Shown here: one piece after another, positions 50,168-59,724 of the stretch
Layout: each line of letters starts with the position of its first letter
How positions within the stretch are numbered: the first letter of the stretch is position 1
Assembly (NCBI RefSeq): GCF_001678905.1
Contig: NZ_CP012117.1
Coordinates: forward strand, 1,736,001-1,800,000
Length of the DNA stretch: 64,000 nucleotides
Reading direction: 5' to 3'
Source of the DNA: Dermabacter vaginalis
GTDB taxonomy: Bacteria > Actinomycetota > Actinomycetes > Actinomycetales > Dermabacteraceae
The notes under the pieces: model-generated
Seen by the model: only the letters and a program-made list of their open reading frames with translations
Database searches by the model: none
What the model was told of the DNA's origin: nothing
Made by a program: the position numbers and the translations under genes

Positions 50168-51645
50168 GCGCCGCTCGCTTCAAGGGCCTCGAGCACGCGC
50201 GGGCTCACATCCACGATATCGCCTGCCCCCATCATGAGAATGACGCGGGCATCGCGCGCATGGGAAGCAAGGTAGTCCGGGAGGTCAGCCGCATCGAGAA
50301 CTCGAGAGCCATCGATGAGGGTGGCGACGTCCTCGCTACGAATGCTCGGGTCGAAATCCTCGCGCGCAGGGTAGATCGGAAGGAGGATCGTCTCGTCGGC
50401 GGAGCTGAGCGCCTCGGCGAACTCTCGCGTGAACGCCTTCGTACGGGAGAAGAGATGCGGTTGGAAGACGGCGACGAGTTTCCCCTCCTCCGCGCGTTCA
50501 CGTCCAGCTGCCAGAGCCGCCGCGACCTCGCGGGGATGATGGGCGTAGTCGTCGATCACGGCCGTCCCGCGAACTTCGCCCGCCACCTGGAAGCGGCGAT
50601 CCGCGCCCGCAAATTCCGCGAGCCCCGTCAGTACTCCCTCACGCGAGATGCCGAGGATATCGAGGGCGGCGAGCACACCGAGCGCGTTCAGCACATTGTG
50701 GCGGCCTGGAACGCGCAGCGAGAGGTTGAGGCGTTCCCCGCCTGGGGCCTCGATGTCCACGTGTGCACCGGCGGCGCTCGAGCGATCAGCGGTGATCCGC
50801 CACGTCGCTTCGGGATGTTCGCCGTACAGCACCACGCGGTGCCCCGCTGCCCGGGCGTCGCGCGCGAACGCGAGTGAACCGGGGTCGTCGGCGCACGCAA
50901 CAAGGGTGCCGTTCGTCTCCGCAAGCCGCGCCGCGAATGCGGAAAGCACCGCGCGAAGATTCTCTTCGGTGCCGTGGAAGTCGAGATGGTCGGCCTCGAA
51001 GTTGGTGAGCACGAGAACCGAGGGGGCGAAGGCCACAAAGGAACCGTCGGACTCATCCGCTTCTACGACCGCGTACGTGCCCCCTCCCTGGCCCGCGTTC
51101 GCCCCCAGCTGGGGGACGGCAGCGCCAACGGCCCAAGCCGGCTCAGCGCCTGCCGCTCGCAAGGCGAGTGTGGCCATCGCACTCGTCGTGGTCTTTCCGT
51201 GCGTTCCGGCAACGGCAACGAGTGCCCGATTTTTCAGGAGGCCGGCGAGGCCCGCCGCTCGGTGAATCACCGGAATGTCCAGCTCATGTGCACGGCGTAC
51301 CTCGGGATTATCGGCGCGCACGGCCGTCGAGACGATCACGAGGTCGGTGCCATCCTCGATATTGGCGGCGTCGAAGCCAACGGTGATACGCGCACCGAGG
51401 TCACGAAGGGGCGGGAGGAAGCGCCCCTCTTGCGACTCTGATCCCGTGACGTCAAATCCCGCCTCGAGCGCGAGGCGCGCAACAGCGCTCATACCCGCGC
51501 CGCCAATGCGGATGACGTGGATTTTGCGCACGTGAGTCTTCGGCCAGGCAGCGTCGGTGACGACCGCACCCGGCCTCAGCATCGTGCGTATCTCCCCCGG
51601 GGAAAATGGCCGAAGATCGTCGAGAAGATCAGTGGTGGGCATCAC
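50164..51645 (-). CDS. murC: UDP-N-acetylmuramate-L-alanine ligase
   Basis: A 493-residue Mur ligase adding L-Ala to UDP-MurNAc in the cytosol. An N-terminal Rossmann domain (I-G-G-A-G-M-S) precedes the ATP loop G147-T-H-G-K-T-T and the C-terminal ligase domain. Adjacent GTG (51645) and ATG (51642) starts overlap the murG stop; GGAGG lies upstream. The gene is 3' of murG and 5' of ftsQ, the normal order. Confidence 0.96.
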   Translation of the reverse strand: MMPTTDLLDDLRPFSPGEIRTMLRPGAVVTDAAWPKTHVRKIHVIRIGGAGMSAVARLALEAGFDVTGSESQEGRFLPPLRDLGARITVGFDAANIEDGTDLVIVSTAVRADNPEVRRAHELDIPVIHRAAGLAGLLKNRALVAVAGTHGKTTTSAMATLALRAAGAEPAWAVGAAVPQLGANAGQGGGTYAVVEADESDGSFVAFAPSVLVLTNFEADHLDFHGTEENLRAVLSAFAARLAETNGTLVACADDPGSLAFARDARAAGHRVVLYGEHPEATWRITADRSSAAGAHVDIEAPGGERLNLSLRVPGRHNVLNALGVLAALDILGISREGVLTGLAEFAGADRRFQVAGEVRGTAVIDDYAHHPREVAAALAAGRERAEEGKLVAVFQPHLFSRTKAFTREFAEALSSADETILLPIYPAREDFDPSIRSEDVATLIDGSRVLDAADLPDYLASHARDARVILMMGAGDIVDVSPRVLEALEASGA

Positions 51646-52790
51646 CGGGCACCTCCCTTGGGGCGCTGCGTTGCAAGGGTCGGAATCGACGCCGCAATGC
51701 GGTCGGCGACCCTCTCGGCGGCATCGCGCTTACCGAGTGCGAGCGCCGCATGTTCCATGCGAGTGCGCACCTCGGTGTCGAGCATGCACTCGGCAACGGT
51801 TTCGATGAGAAGTTCGGGAGTGAGAAGGGCGTCCTTAATCATGCGCGCACCGCCTGCCTCGACCATATCGGCGCCGTTGAGCGCCTGCTCACCATTGCCG
51901 ATGGGGAGGGGAACAAAGAGCGCGGGCAGCCCCACGGCTGCGACCTCGCACACCGTTCCGGCTCCCGAGCGCGTCACCGCGAAGTCCGCCGCGGCGTAGG
52001 CATCCTCCATCCCGTTCACGTACTCGACCTGCACGTAGTGCTTCCCGCTCACGGGAATCTTCTTGCCCTTACCCGTCACGTGGAGGATCTGCACCCCAAG
52101 GCCCTCGAGCGGCACAATCGCGGAGGTGAGTATTTCGTTGAGGCGCTGCGCTCCGAGCGAGCCTCCCGTCACGAGGAGGGTCGGCATATCGGGGTCAAGA
52201 CCGAATGACTCGCGTGCCGCCGCACGGCGCGCTTCGCGATCGAGGTGGGCAATTTCCGGCCTCATGGGCATTCCCACCCATTCGGACTTCGAGAGCGGTC
52301 CCGACGTCTCACTCATATCGAACGCGGTCATGACTTGCGCGCCAAGCCTTGCGCCGAGCCTATTGGCCATACCGGGCCGCTTGTTCGCCTCGTGAATGAA
52401 CAGGGGAATTCTCGCGTGCTTGCCCGCAATGTAGGCGGGCGGGCACACGTAGCCCCCGAATCCAGCGACAGCATCAACGTCTTCGTGGCGAATAAACCGG
52501 CGAACATCGCCAAGACCGCGCCCGAACTCGCGAGGGAAGCGCAGCGCGGCAGCGTTAGGTCGGCGAGGAAAAGGCACCTTGTCGATCGTGAGCAGCTCAA
52601 AGCCGGCGGCGGGCACGAGATCTGCCTCGAGGCCCACTTTCGTGCCGAGAGCCACGACTCTCACGCCTTCGTAACGCTCGGTGAGGGCACGCGCGACCGC
52701 GAGCATGGGAGACACGTGGCCAGCGCTTCCGGCTCCCGCCACGAGAACGGTCGCGTTGGTGCGCGCGTGGGTGCTGGCAGTGGAGGTCAT
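51642..52790 (-). CDS. murG: UDP-GlcNAc:lipid I N-acetylglucosaminyltransferase
   Basis: A 382-residue GT28 enzyme that adds GlcNAc to lipid I, making lipid II on the inner membrane face. G-A-G-S-A-G-H replaces the common G-G-G-T-A-G-H near residue 20. G-G-S-L-G-A-Q and T-R-S-G-A-G-T-V-C-E are further signatures. The ATG at 52790 overlaps the ftsW stop (ATGA); longer frames extend into ftsW and are not real. Confidence 0.95.
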   Translation of the reverse strand: MTSTASTHARTNATVLVAGAGSAGHVSPMLAVARALTERYEGVRVVALGTKVGLEADLVPAAGFELLTIDKVPFPRRPNAAALRFPREFGRGLGDVRRFIRHEDVDAVAGFGGYVCPPAYIAGKHARIPLFIHEANKRPGMANRLGARLGAQVMTAFDMSETSGPLSKSEWVGMPMRPEIAHLDREARRAAARESFGLDPDMPTLLVTGGSLGAQRLNEILTSAIVPLEGLGVQILHVTGKGKKIPVSGKHYVQVEYVNGMEDAYAAADFAVTRSGAGTVCEVAAVGLPALFVPLPIGNGEQALNGADMVEAGGARMIKDALLTPELLIETVAECMLDTEVRTRMEHAALALGKRDAAERVADRIAASIPTLATQRPKGGAR

Positions 52791-54070
52791 GAGCGCGGTC
52801 CCTTCCTGGTCAGTTGTGCCGACGCCGGCTTCGCGACAACCGTTGCCGATTTCTTCGAGTAGCGAGCGTGGGCCCGTAGTGCCTCCTTCGCACCGGGTTC
52901 CGACTTTGCGAAGGCGAGCAGCACGCCTAGGGCAAGCATCGAGGCAATGAGGGCTGAGCCTCCTGCCGAAACGAACGGCAGCGGCACGCCCAGAACGGGC
53001 AGGAGTCCCGTCACAACCGCCATGTTCACGAATGCCTGGGCGAGAATCCATGACGTGATGCCCGCGATCGTGATCTGCACGAACGGGTCGCGAATACGGA
53101 ACATCATGCGATAGAGAAAGATGGCGAGCAGTGTAAAGAGGAAAACGATCAGGAGGGTGCCAAATAGGCCGAGTTCCTCGCCGATGATCGAGAAAATAAA
53201 GTCGTTGTCGGCCTCGGGGACACGGCCCCATTTCTGGCGAGATTGCCCGATGCCCACGCCCCACCAGCCGCCGGTGGCAAGGGCCATGAGGCCATTGTCG
53301 GCCTGGTAACACGAGTCTCCGGCGCACTCACCGTGCAACCAGTTGAGGGCGCGCGCCATGCGATTCGGGCTCGCGAGCACGAGGCCGAGCACGACGATAG
53401 CGGCCCCGCCACCGGCTGCGAGAAACCAGCGCTTTGGCAAGCCGGCAACCCAAAATGCTCCCGCGGCAAGAATGCCGACCATCATCATCGTGCCGAGGTC
53501 ACGCCCCAAGATGATCAGGCCGAGCGCCGCTCCCGTACCAACAAAAGCGGTGCAGAGAACTGGAAACTCACGTAGACGGTGACGATTTTTCGACAGAAAA
53601 GCACCCAGCCACACCGCGAGCGCGAGTTTGAGAAATTCCGATGGCTGGCCGCGGATGGGACCGACCTGAATCCAGTTCCGGTTACCACCCTTACCGAGCC
53701 CGAGAGGGGTAAACACGAGACTCTGAAGGAGAAGCCCGAGAAGTAAGAGCGCTGAGGCTACGGCAATGTTCTTGTACCACCTCACCGGGGTGAGGGCTGC
53801 AGCGATGAGTAGAACGAGGCCGATGACCGCGAAAACACCCTGGGTTATGAACGACGCATAGGGCGAATGTCCCTTCGCGATGTTGGTCACCGATGAGCTT
53901 GAGAGCACCATGACGAGACCGATCGTGATGAGGATCCCGCCGATCGCGGCAATCGCGTAGAAATCAAGAGCAGGGGATTGAAGCCAGCGGCCGAGTGTTG
54001 ATTTCACTTCCCCGCCGACGTCACCGAGCGGGCGCTCCTCGCTCGGGCGCTGCCTCGCGCGCTCGTTCAC
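52787..54070 (-). CDS. ftsW: Lipid II polymerase FtsW (SEDS family)
   Basis: A 427-residue SEDS glycosyltransferase with about ten membrane helices that polymerises septal glycan together with FtsI. Residues 1-35 are a polar cytosolic tail. Family blocks are seen at G-P-I-R-G-Q-P-S-E-F-L-K-L, and at F-S-I-I-G-E-E-L-G-L-F-G near the catalytic loop. The GTG at 54070 overlaps the murD stop (GTGA), supporting this start. Confidence 0.95.
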   Translation of the reverse strand: MNERARQRPSEERPLGDVGGEVKSTLGRWLQSPALDFYAIAAIGGILITIGLVMVLSSSSVTNIAKGHSPYASFITQGVFAVIGLVLLIAAALTPVRWYKNIAVASALLLLGLLLQSLVFTPLGLGKGGNRNWIQVGPIRGQPSEFLKLALAVWLGAFLSKNRHRLREFPVLCTAFVGTGAALGLIILGRDLGTMMMVGILAAGAFWVAGLPKRWFLAAGGGAAIVVLGLVLASPNRMARALNWLHGECAGDSCYQADNGLMALATGGWWGVGIGQSRQKWGRVPEADNDFIFSIIGEELGLFGTLLIVFLFTLLAIFLYRMMFRIRDPFVQITIAGITSWILAQAFVNMAVVTGLLPVLGVPLPFVSAGGSALIASMLALGVLLAFAKSEPGAKEALRAHARYSKKSATVVAKPASAQLTRKGPRS

Positions 54071-55572
54071 GCGCCGCTCCCAAGGTCCCGCGCCGCTTCG
54101 GCGAAAAGGTTGCCGCGTTCGGCGTAATTGGCGAATTGGTCGATGCTCGCGGCGGCCGGGGCGAGCAGCACGATGTCGCTGTCGCTCGCGTACGAAGCCG
54201 CCGCTTCCACAGCCTTGTGCATGAGGATACGTGTGTCTTCGCAATCTGCGGGGTCGATCCACACACGGGGGACGTTCGGCGCGTGGTCGTCGAGCGCTGT
54301 CGTGAACGGTGTGGGGTCGAGCCCGATGAGCACGACGGCTTTGAGGCGCGCTGCCTGCGCGGCGATGAGGCCGTGAAGATCCGCGCCTTTGGCGTCTCCC
54401 CCGGCGATCCACACCACGGAGGGTGCGGCGCCGAGCGCTGCGGCAGCCGAATCGGGATTCGTGGCCTTCGAGTCATCAACAAAAGCCACGCCGTCTTTGA
54501 CATGAACGATTTCGCTGCGGTGCTCCCCCGCACGGTAGGCGGCGAGCCCTTCGCGCACGTGAATCGGCTGCACCCCGAACGAGCGCGCGAGTGCAGCGGC
54601 AAAAAGCGCATTGAGAACAACGTGGGGCGGGGCGCCGTGCGGTCCAAGGTGAGCCAGCGTGTCGAGGTTCGCGATCTCTGCTGCCTGCGAGTGCCGATTC
54701 TCGCAAAAAGCGCGGTCGACGAGGAGATCCTCCACGATGCCGAACTCACTCGGGCCGGGAGCGGAGAGGCTCACACCGATCGCGCGGCAGCCCTCAACCA
54801 CATCGGCTTCTTCGAGGGCGTGACGCGTGCGCTGATCAGCCTTGTTGTACAGGCACGCGTGCTGCGTTCCCGCATACACCTTTGCCTTTGCCTCGGCGTA
54901 GGCGTCCATTCCACCGTGCCAGTCGAGGTGATCGGCGCCGATGTTGATGATCGCGCTCGAGTGCGCACCGAGATTCTCCGTCCAGTGCAACTGGAAACTC
55001 GAGAGCTCGAGAGCAATGGCCTCAAAGCCCTCCGGATCGAGCGCCGCTTCGATCAGGGGAAGCCCCACGTTGCCCGCAGCCACCGAACGCACACCGGCGT
55101 TCAGCAAAATCGACTCGAGCATCGTCACGACGGTCGTTTTCCCGTTCGTGCCCGTGACAGCGAGCCACTCAGGGCCATCAGCCTTTTGCATGCGGCGCGC
55201 GAGCTCGATCTCCGACCAGATTTCGATCCCCGCGTCCTTCGCAGCGACGAGGAGGGGGTGGTCAGGCCGCCACCCGGGAGACGTGACAACGACGTCGAAC
55301 GGGGAGCCGTCGGAATTTTCAGGCAGCGCGCGCGTGTGCTCTTCGCCGAGCAGGATCCGCGCACCGAGAGTCTCGAGAACCTTGGCGCGCTCAAGGTTTG
55401 ATTCTGAACGCGAAGCGTCCACCGCGGTCACATGCGCGCCGCGCTGAAGTGTTTGGTCCACAATCGCGTACCCCGAAACCCCGAATCCCGTCACGAGGAT
55501 GCGGGCGCCCGAAACGTCAAGGCCCGGGAAGGGACGCTCGGGAAGTCGCACAGAAGTTTCAGAAGAAGTCAC
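54067..55572 (-). CDS. murD: UDP-MurNAc-L-alanine:D-glutamate ligase
   Basis: A 501-residue Mur ligase adding D-Glu to the stem. Its N-terminal nucleotide-fold opens G-F-G-V-S-G, the ATP loop is G141-T-N-G-K-T-T, and S-S-F-Q-L is the typical central motif. D-D-S-K-A-T-N-P in the C-terminal domain holds the catalytic Lys region. It lies 36 nt after mraY and overlaps ftsW. Confidence 0.96.
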   Translation of the reverse strand: MTSSETSVRLPERPFPGLDVSGARILVTGFGVSGYAIVDQTLQRGAHVTAVDASRSESNLERAKVLETLGARILLGEEHTRALPENSDGSPFDVVVTSPGWRPDHPLLVAAKDAGIEIWSEIELARRMQKADGPEWLAVTGTNGKTTVVTMLESILLNAGVRSVAAGNVGLPLIEAALDPEGFEAIALELSSFQLHWTENLGAHSSAIINIGADHLDWHGGMDAYAEAKAKVYAGTQHACLYNKADQRTRHALEEADVVEGCRAIGVSLSAPGPSEFGIVEDLLVDRAFCENRHSQAAEIANLDTLAHLGPHGAPPHVVLNALFAAALARSFGVQPIHVREGLAAYRAGEHRSEIVHVKDGVAFVDDSKATNPDSAAAALGAAPSVVWIAGGDAKGADLHGLIAAQAARLKAVVLIGLDPTPFTTALDDHAPNVPRVWIDPADCEDTRILMHKAVEAAASYASDSDIVLLAPAAASIDQFANYAERGNLFAEAARDLGSGA

Positions 55573-55608
55573 GCGATGACACCTGGCAATAGGTCGAAAA
55601 CGGATGGA

Positions 55609-56691
55609 TTAGATGAAGCGCAAAGCATCGAGGTAGAACAGGCCGAGGCCGAGCGCCGCGAACATGCCCGCAATGATCCAGAAGCGCACGACGATCGTCA
55701 CCTCATTCCACCCCTTGAGCTCGAAGTGGTGCTGGAGGGGAGCCATGCGGAACACGCGTTTGCGCGTGAGTTTGAAGCTCGTCACCTGGATGATGACCGA
55801 GAGCGAGATGATGACGAAGAGCCCTCCGATAATTCCGCCAACGAGCTGCGTGCGCGACAGGATTGTGAGGGCCGCAAGCACGCCACCGAGGGCAAGCGAG
55901 CCCGTGTCTCCCATGAAGATGCGCGCGGGCGAAGTGTTCCACCAAAGGAAGCCCACGCACGCGCCGAGAACCGCGGCAGCGACGATCGCAAGATCAAGCG
56001 GGTCCCTCGCGGCGTAGCACGAGCGGAGCTCTTCAATACCGCACTGCTGGCGCCACTGCCAGAAGGAAATGAGCACGTAAGCGCCCGCGAAGATAATGGT
56101 CGCGCCGGAGGCAAGGCCGTCGAGCCCGTCCGTGAGGTTCACGCCGTTGGACCACGCGGCCACAAGGAAGTTCGCCCAAATCGCGAACAAAACGATGCCG
56201 AGGGCCGTGCCGGCAAAAGCGAGGTTGAGCCAGGGAATATCTCGCACAAACGAGATATGCATCGACGCGGGCGTGTGCCCCCAGCGATCGGGGAACTGAA
56301 GTGCGAGCACGGCGAAGGCCGTGCCGATGAGTCCCTGGCCCACGAGCTTCGCGCGGGGAGAAAGGCCGAGCGACTGTTTCTTCGCGATTTTGGCGTAGTC
56401 GTCCATGAAACCGAGAATGCCGAGCCCCACCATGAGTAAAAGCGCGAGCATGCCCGAAGCCGAGGGCGCTCGAAAAATACTCAGATGCCCAACCGCGTAC
56501 CCGACGAGGGTTGCCAGGATAATCATGACGCCGCCCATCGTGGGGGTTCCACGCTTGGTCGCGTGCGTCGTGGGCCCATCGTCTCGCACGAACTGGCCAT
56601 ACTGCTTCTTCACGAGGAAGCGAATGTACAGCGGGGTAAGAGAGAACGAGAGCACCGCGGCCAAGGCCCCGGCGACCAAAATTCCGATCAT
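55609..56691 (-). CDS. mraY: Phospho-MurNAc-pentapeptide transferase
   Basis: A 360-residue enzyme with ten membrane helices that moves phospho-MurNAc-pentapeptide to undecaprenyl phosphate, giving lipid I. G-T-P-T-M-G-G and the D-D-Y motif (M-D-D-Y-A-K) in cytosolic loops, [10 protein letters not shown] with catalytic Asp, and the C-terminal Q-H-H-F-E are visible. The ATG overlaps the murF stop. Confidence 0.96.
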   Translation of the reverse strand: MIGILVAGALAAVLSFSLTPLYIRFLVKKQYGQFVRDDGPTTHATKRGTPTMGGVMIILATLVGYAVGHLSIFRAPSASGMLALLLMVGLGILGFMDDYAKIAKKQSLGLSPRAKLVGQGLIGTAFAVLALQFPDRWGHTPASMHISFVRDIPWLNLAFAGTALGIVLFAIWANFLVAAWSNGVNLTDGLDGLASGATIIFAGAYVLISFWQWRQQCGIEELRSCYAARDPLDLAIVAAAVLGACVGFLWWNTSPARIFMGDTGSLALGGVLAALTILSRTQLVGGIIGGLFVIISLSVIIQVTSFKLTRKRVFRMAPLQHHFELKGWNEVTIVVRFWIIAGMFAALGLGLFYLDALRFI

Positions 56692-58136
56692 TCCTTCTCT
56701 CCTCGGTTATCCGCCTTCGTGGACTCGGCTCCCCACGCACGCACGAGAGATTCGCCGAGCTTCGCGAGGCCCGCGCCGTTGGACGACTTGAGCAAAAACG
56801 TGCTCTCGGGCCTCCTCAATGTTTCTAGCACAGCGGGAGCATCCTCGAGGCTTTCGACATACACGGCCCCCTCGTGTTCACCGCGGGTTTCGGTCACACC
56901 TTCGTAAATGTCCCGTGCTCCCTCACCGACCGCGACAACCACATCGATCCCGCTGCGAGCAGCATAGGAGCCTATATCGCGATGCGCTTTCGCGCTTTCG
57001 TCCCCGAGTTCGAGCATCTCGCCGAGCACGGCAATCGTGTGGCGTTCACGACCGAGAACCGCAAGCGCATTAAGCCCCGCGCGCATCGAATCGGGATTAG
57101 CGTTGTACGCATCGTTGATGAGCGTCACTCCGTTTGGCAGCTCACTCACCTGCATGCGTCCCGGGGAACGCTGCTCGGCGGCGTTGAGGCCCGCGGCAAT
57201 CTCCTCGAACCTCACGCCCGCCGCGGAAGCCGCAGCGGCTGCCGCAAGCGCGTTTTTCACGTGGTGTTCTCCCGTGAGAGTAAGCGCGATAGGCAGCTCG
57301 CTGCCGCCCATGTGGAGCGTGAAGCTCGCACGCGCCAAGGCATCGAGCCGCACGTGATCGGCATAGGCCTCGGCAGAGCAATCGTTTAGGGAGAAATGCG
57401 CGAGATGCGCTCGCGTGCGAGTTCCCATCGCTTTCACTCGAGCGTCGTCGGCGTTGAGAACTGCCGTTCCGCTTTCCTCAAGCGCTTCCACGAGCTCCCC
57501 CTTGGCCCGCGCGATGTTCTCCACACCGCCGAACTCGCCAACGTGGGCGGAGCCAACATTGAGAACGACAGACACATCCGGGCGCGCGATATCCGTGAGG
57601 TGGCTGATATGCCCGATACCTCTCGCCCCCATTTCAAGGACGAGAAAGCGCGTCGTCTCTGTCAGCTCAAGGACCGTGAGCGGAAGGCCGAGCTCATTAT
57701 TGCGGCTGCCCACGGGGGCAATCGTTTCTCCTACGGGTGCAAGGATCGCGTGCAGCAGATCCTTCGTACTCGTTTTCCCGTTGGAGCCGGTCAACGCAAT
57801 AACGATGGGCGGCTCCGCACTTGCGCGCGCGCTCTCAAGTTCGTGACGGGCGAGGATGTCGAGAGCAGCGAGAGGATCCTCGACCTGAATCGCGGGGAGG
57901 GCGAGGGCCTGATCCGTTTTCGTCACGAGCGCCGCGGCAGCACCGCCCTTTTCGGCGGCGCTCACGAAGTCGTGGCCGTCGACGTGCTCGCCTTCGAATG
58001 CCACGAAAAGATCACCTGAATCGATGACGCGCGAATCGACGCTCGCCTTTCCGTGCACACACTCCTCCCCCGTCGCGCCCCCAACGAGGCGGCCACCCAC
58101 GAGGCGCGCGATTGCCCCTGTCGTCGTCTTACGCAT
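56688..58136 (-). CDS. murF: UDP-MurNAc-tripeptide:D-Ala-D-Ala ligase
   Basis: A 482-residue Mur ligase that adds D-Ala-D-Ala to complete the pentapeptide. ATP loop G117-S-N-G-K-T-S; the N-terminal domain begins with S-V-D-S-R for UDP binding, and N-D-A-Y-N-A-N-P marks the C-terminal domain. GAGGA lies ahead of the ATG, within the last codons of murE (8-nt overlap). No ddl gene is in the cluster. Confidence 0.96.
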   Translation of the reverse strand: MRKTTTGAIARLVGGRLVGGATGEECVHGKASVDSRVIDSGDLFVAFEGEHVDGHDFVSAAEKGGAAAALVTKTDQALALPAIQVEDPLAALDILARHELESARASAEPPIVIALTGSNGKTSTKDLLHAILAPVGETIAPVGSRNNELGLPLTVLELTETTRFLVLEMGARGIGHISHLTDIARPDVSVVLNVGSAHVGEFGGVENIARAKGELVEALEESGTAVLNADDARVKAMGTRTRAHLAHFSLNDCSAEAYADHVRLDALARASFTLHMGGSELPIALTLTGEHHVKNALAAAAAASAAGVRFEEIAAGLNAAEQRSPGRMQVSELPNGVTLINDAYNANPDSMRAGLNALAVLGRERHTIAVLGEMLELGDESAKAHRDIGSYAARSGIDVVVAVGEGARDIYEGVTETRGEHEGAVYVESLEDAPAVLETLRRPESTFLLKSSNGAGLAKLGESLVRAWGAESTKADNRGEKE

Positions 58137-59724
58137 CGTGGTCCTCCTTCATCATCCTGGTGGCGTTCCTCTTCGCCCATGTACGAAGCGCATCGCGTGC
58201 GTGCACGCGATCATCAAAGTCGATCGTGTGATCTGCGAGCACCTGCCCGCTTTCCGCTCCCTTTCCCGCGATGAGCACAACGTCATTGATCTTGGCCTCA
58301 CCGATGGCTCGTGCGATCGCCTCGGCTCGATCACCAACGTTCTCGACTCTCGCGCGAGAGCCCTCCGGGATTCCCGCAAGCACGTCCTGCCTAATCAACG
58401 CGGGCTCCTCATCGCGCGGATTGTCGTCCGTCACGAACACGCGATCCGAAAGTCGCGCCGCGACTTCCCCCATAAGTGGCCGTTTCAGCGCATCGCGGTG
58501 CCCCCCAGCACCAAAAACTGTGACGATTTCCCCCACGTTCTCAAGGGTGTGGAGAGTCTCGAGGGCGTGCTCGAGCGCATCGGGCGTGTGCGAATAGTCC
58601 ACGACGACACGCGGGCAAGCGTCGGACTGACCGACCCTTTCCATGCGACCGGGCACCGTGCCCGCGGCCGCGAGCGCCGTGCGAACTTTCTCGCCCTCAC
58701 AACCGAGCGCACGAAGCACAAGGGCAACCGCGAGAGTGTTGGCGACATAGTGGGTGCCGGGGAGTGCACTTTCGAGCGTGAACGGCGCACCTTCCGACGG
58801 CTGCACCGTAAACACCGTGCCATATTCACCGCGATTGATTTCCCCCACCGTGAAATCAGCTTCGTGCCCGTACGCCGAGTACGTGGTGACCGGGATCGTG
58901 GCCCGTTTGGCGAGCCGGCGCCCCCATTCATCGTCAACGCACACGATGCCGCGCCTCGCATGCACGGGGGTGAAAAGCGAGGCCTTCGCCTCGAAGTAGT
59001 CCTCCATGTCTTTGTGGAAGTCGAGGTGATCCTGGCTGAGATTAGTGAAAACCGCGACGTCAAACGAGACTCCCGCGACCCTGTGGAGAACCATGGCGTG
59101 ACTCGAAACCTCGAGCGCAGCGGAAGTCATTCCTTCGTTCACCATGTGGCGCAAGAGCGCGTGCACGTCGGTGGCTTCGGGAGTTGTGCGCTCCGTGGGA
59201 ATCTTTTCCTCGCGCCCGCCCGCCCACGCGAGGAAGGTGCCGTTCGTGCCAACAATGCCGGCATTCTCGCCAAGTTCCTGAAGCGTGCGCGCACACATCG
59301 TCGTCACGGAAGTCTTCCCGTTCGTGCCAGTCACGCCGACAAGCGGAATCTCGTGCGAAGGCTCCCCGTACACAAGATTCGCGGCAAAACCCGCGAGCGC
59401 TCGAGGATCCTCGCAAAGCAGAAGCGCACACTGAGTTTCTGGGTGATGGGCACTCACGATCGAAGCTCCCGCTTCGTCCGTGAGAATCGCGCGGCAGCCC
59501 TGCGCGAGAGCCGCCCCAGCGTAACTCGCGCCGTGGGCGTTCTCGCCCTGGACCGCAACGAAAAGGGCCTTCTCCCCCGCCTTGCGGGAATCGATCGTGA
59601 CACTCGAAATCGGCACGCTCTCACCGCGCAACTCGAGCGCTCCCGACCCCGGGGCGCCCTCGAGTTGGCGAGCGAGGTCTCCCAGCATGAGATTGGTGCG
59701 AGCACTCACGACTTTCACTTCCAT
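58129..59724 (-). CDS. murE: UDP-MurNAc-dipeptide:meso-diaminopimelate ligase
   Basis: A 531-residue Mur ligase that adds the third stem residue. ATP loop G133-T-N-G-K-T-S. The motif D434-N-P-R marks meso-diaminopimelate-specific MurE, so the wall is predicted to be meso-DAP type. It overlaps the end of ftsI by 10 nt. The ATG start has no clear ribosome site; coupling to ftsI translation is likely. Confidence 0.95.
   Translation of the reverse strand: MEVKVVSARTNLMLGDLARQLEGAPGSGALELRGESVPISSVTIDSRKAGEKALFVAVQGENAHGASYAGAALAQGCRAILTDEAGASIVSAHHPETQCALLLCEDPRALAGFAANLVYGEPSHEIPLVGVTGTNGKTSVTTMCARTLQELGENAGIVGTNGTFLAWAGGREEKIPTERTTPEATDVHALLRHMVNEGMTSAALEVSSHAMVLHRVAGVSFDVAVFTNLSQDHLDFHKDMEDYFEAKASLFTPVHARRGIVCVDDEWGRRLAKRATIPVTTYSAYGHEADFTVGEINRGEYGTVFTVQPSEGAPFTLESALPGTHYVANTLAVALVLRALGCEGEKVRTALAAAGTVPGRMERVGQSDACPRVVVDYSHTPDALEHALETLHTLENVGEIVTVFGAGGHRDALKRPLMGEVAARLSDRVFVTDDNPRDEEPALIRQDVLAGIPEGSRARVENVGDRAEAIARAIGEAKINDVVLIAGKGAESGQVLADHTIDFDDRVHARDALRTWAKRNATRMMKEDHDA

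Noticed and set aside
51642-53327. Extended murG start giving 561 residues
   Set aside because: The extra N-terminus is out-of-frame ftsW sequence; ATG 52790 overlaps the ftsW stop as in neighbouring pairs.
52787-54412. Extended ftsW start giving 541 residues
   Set aside because: The extension lies inside murD, is Arg-rich and has no membrane character; GTG 54070 overlaps the murD stop.
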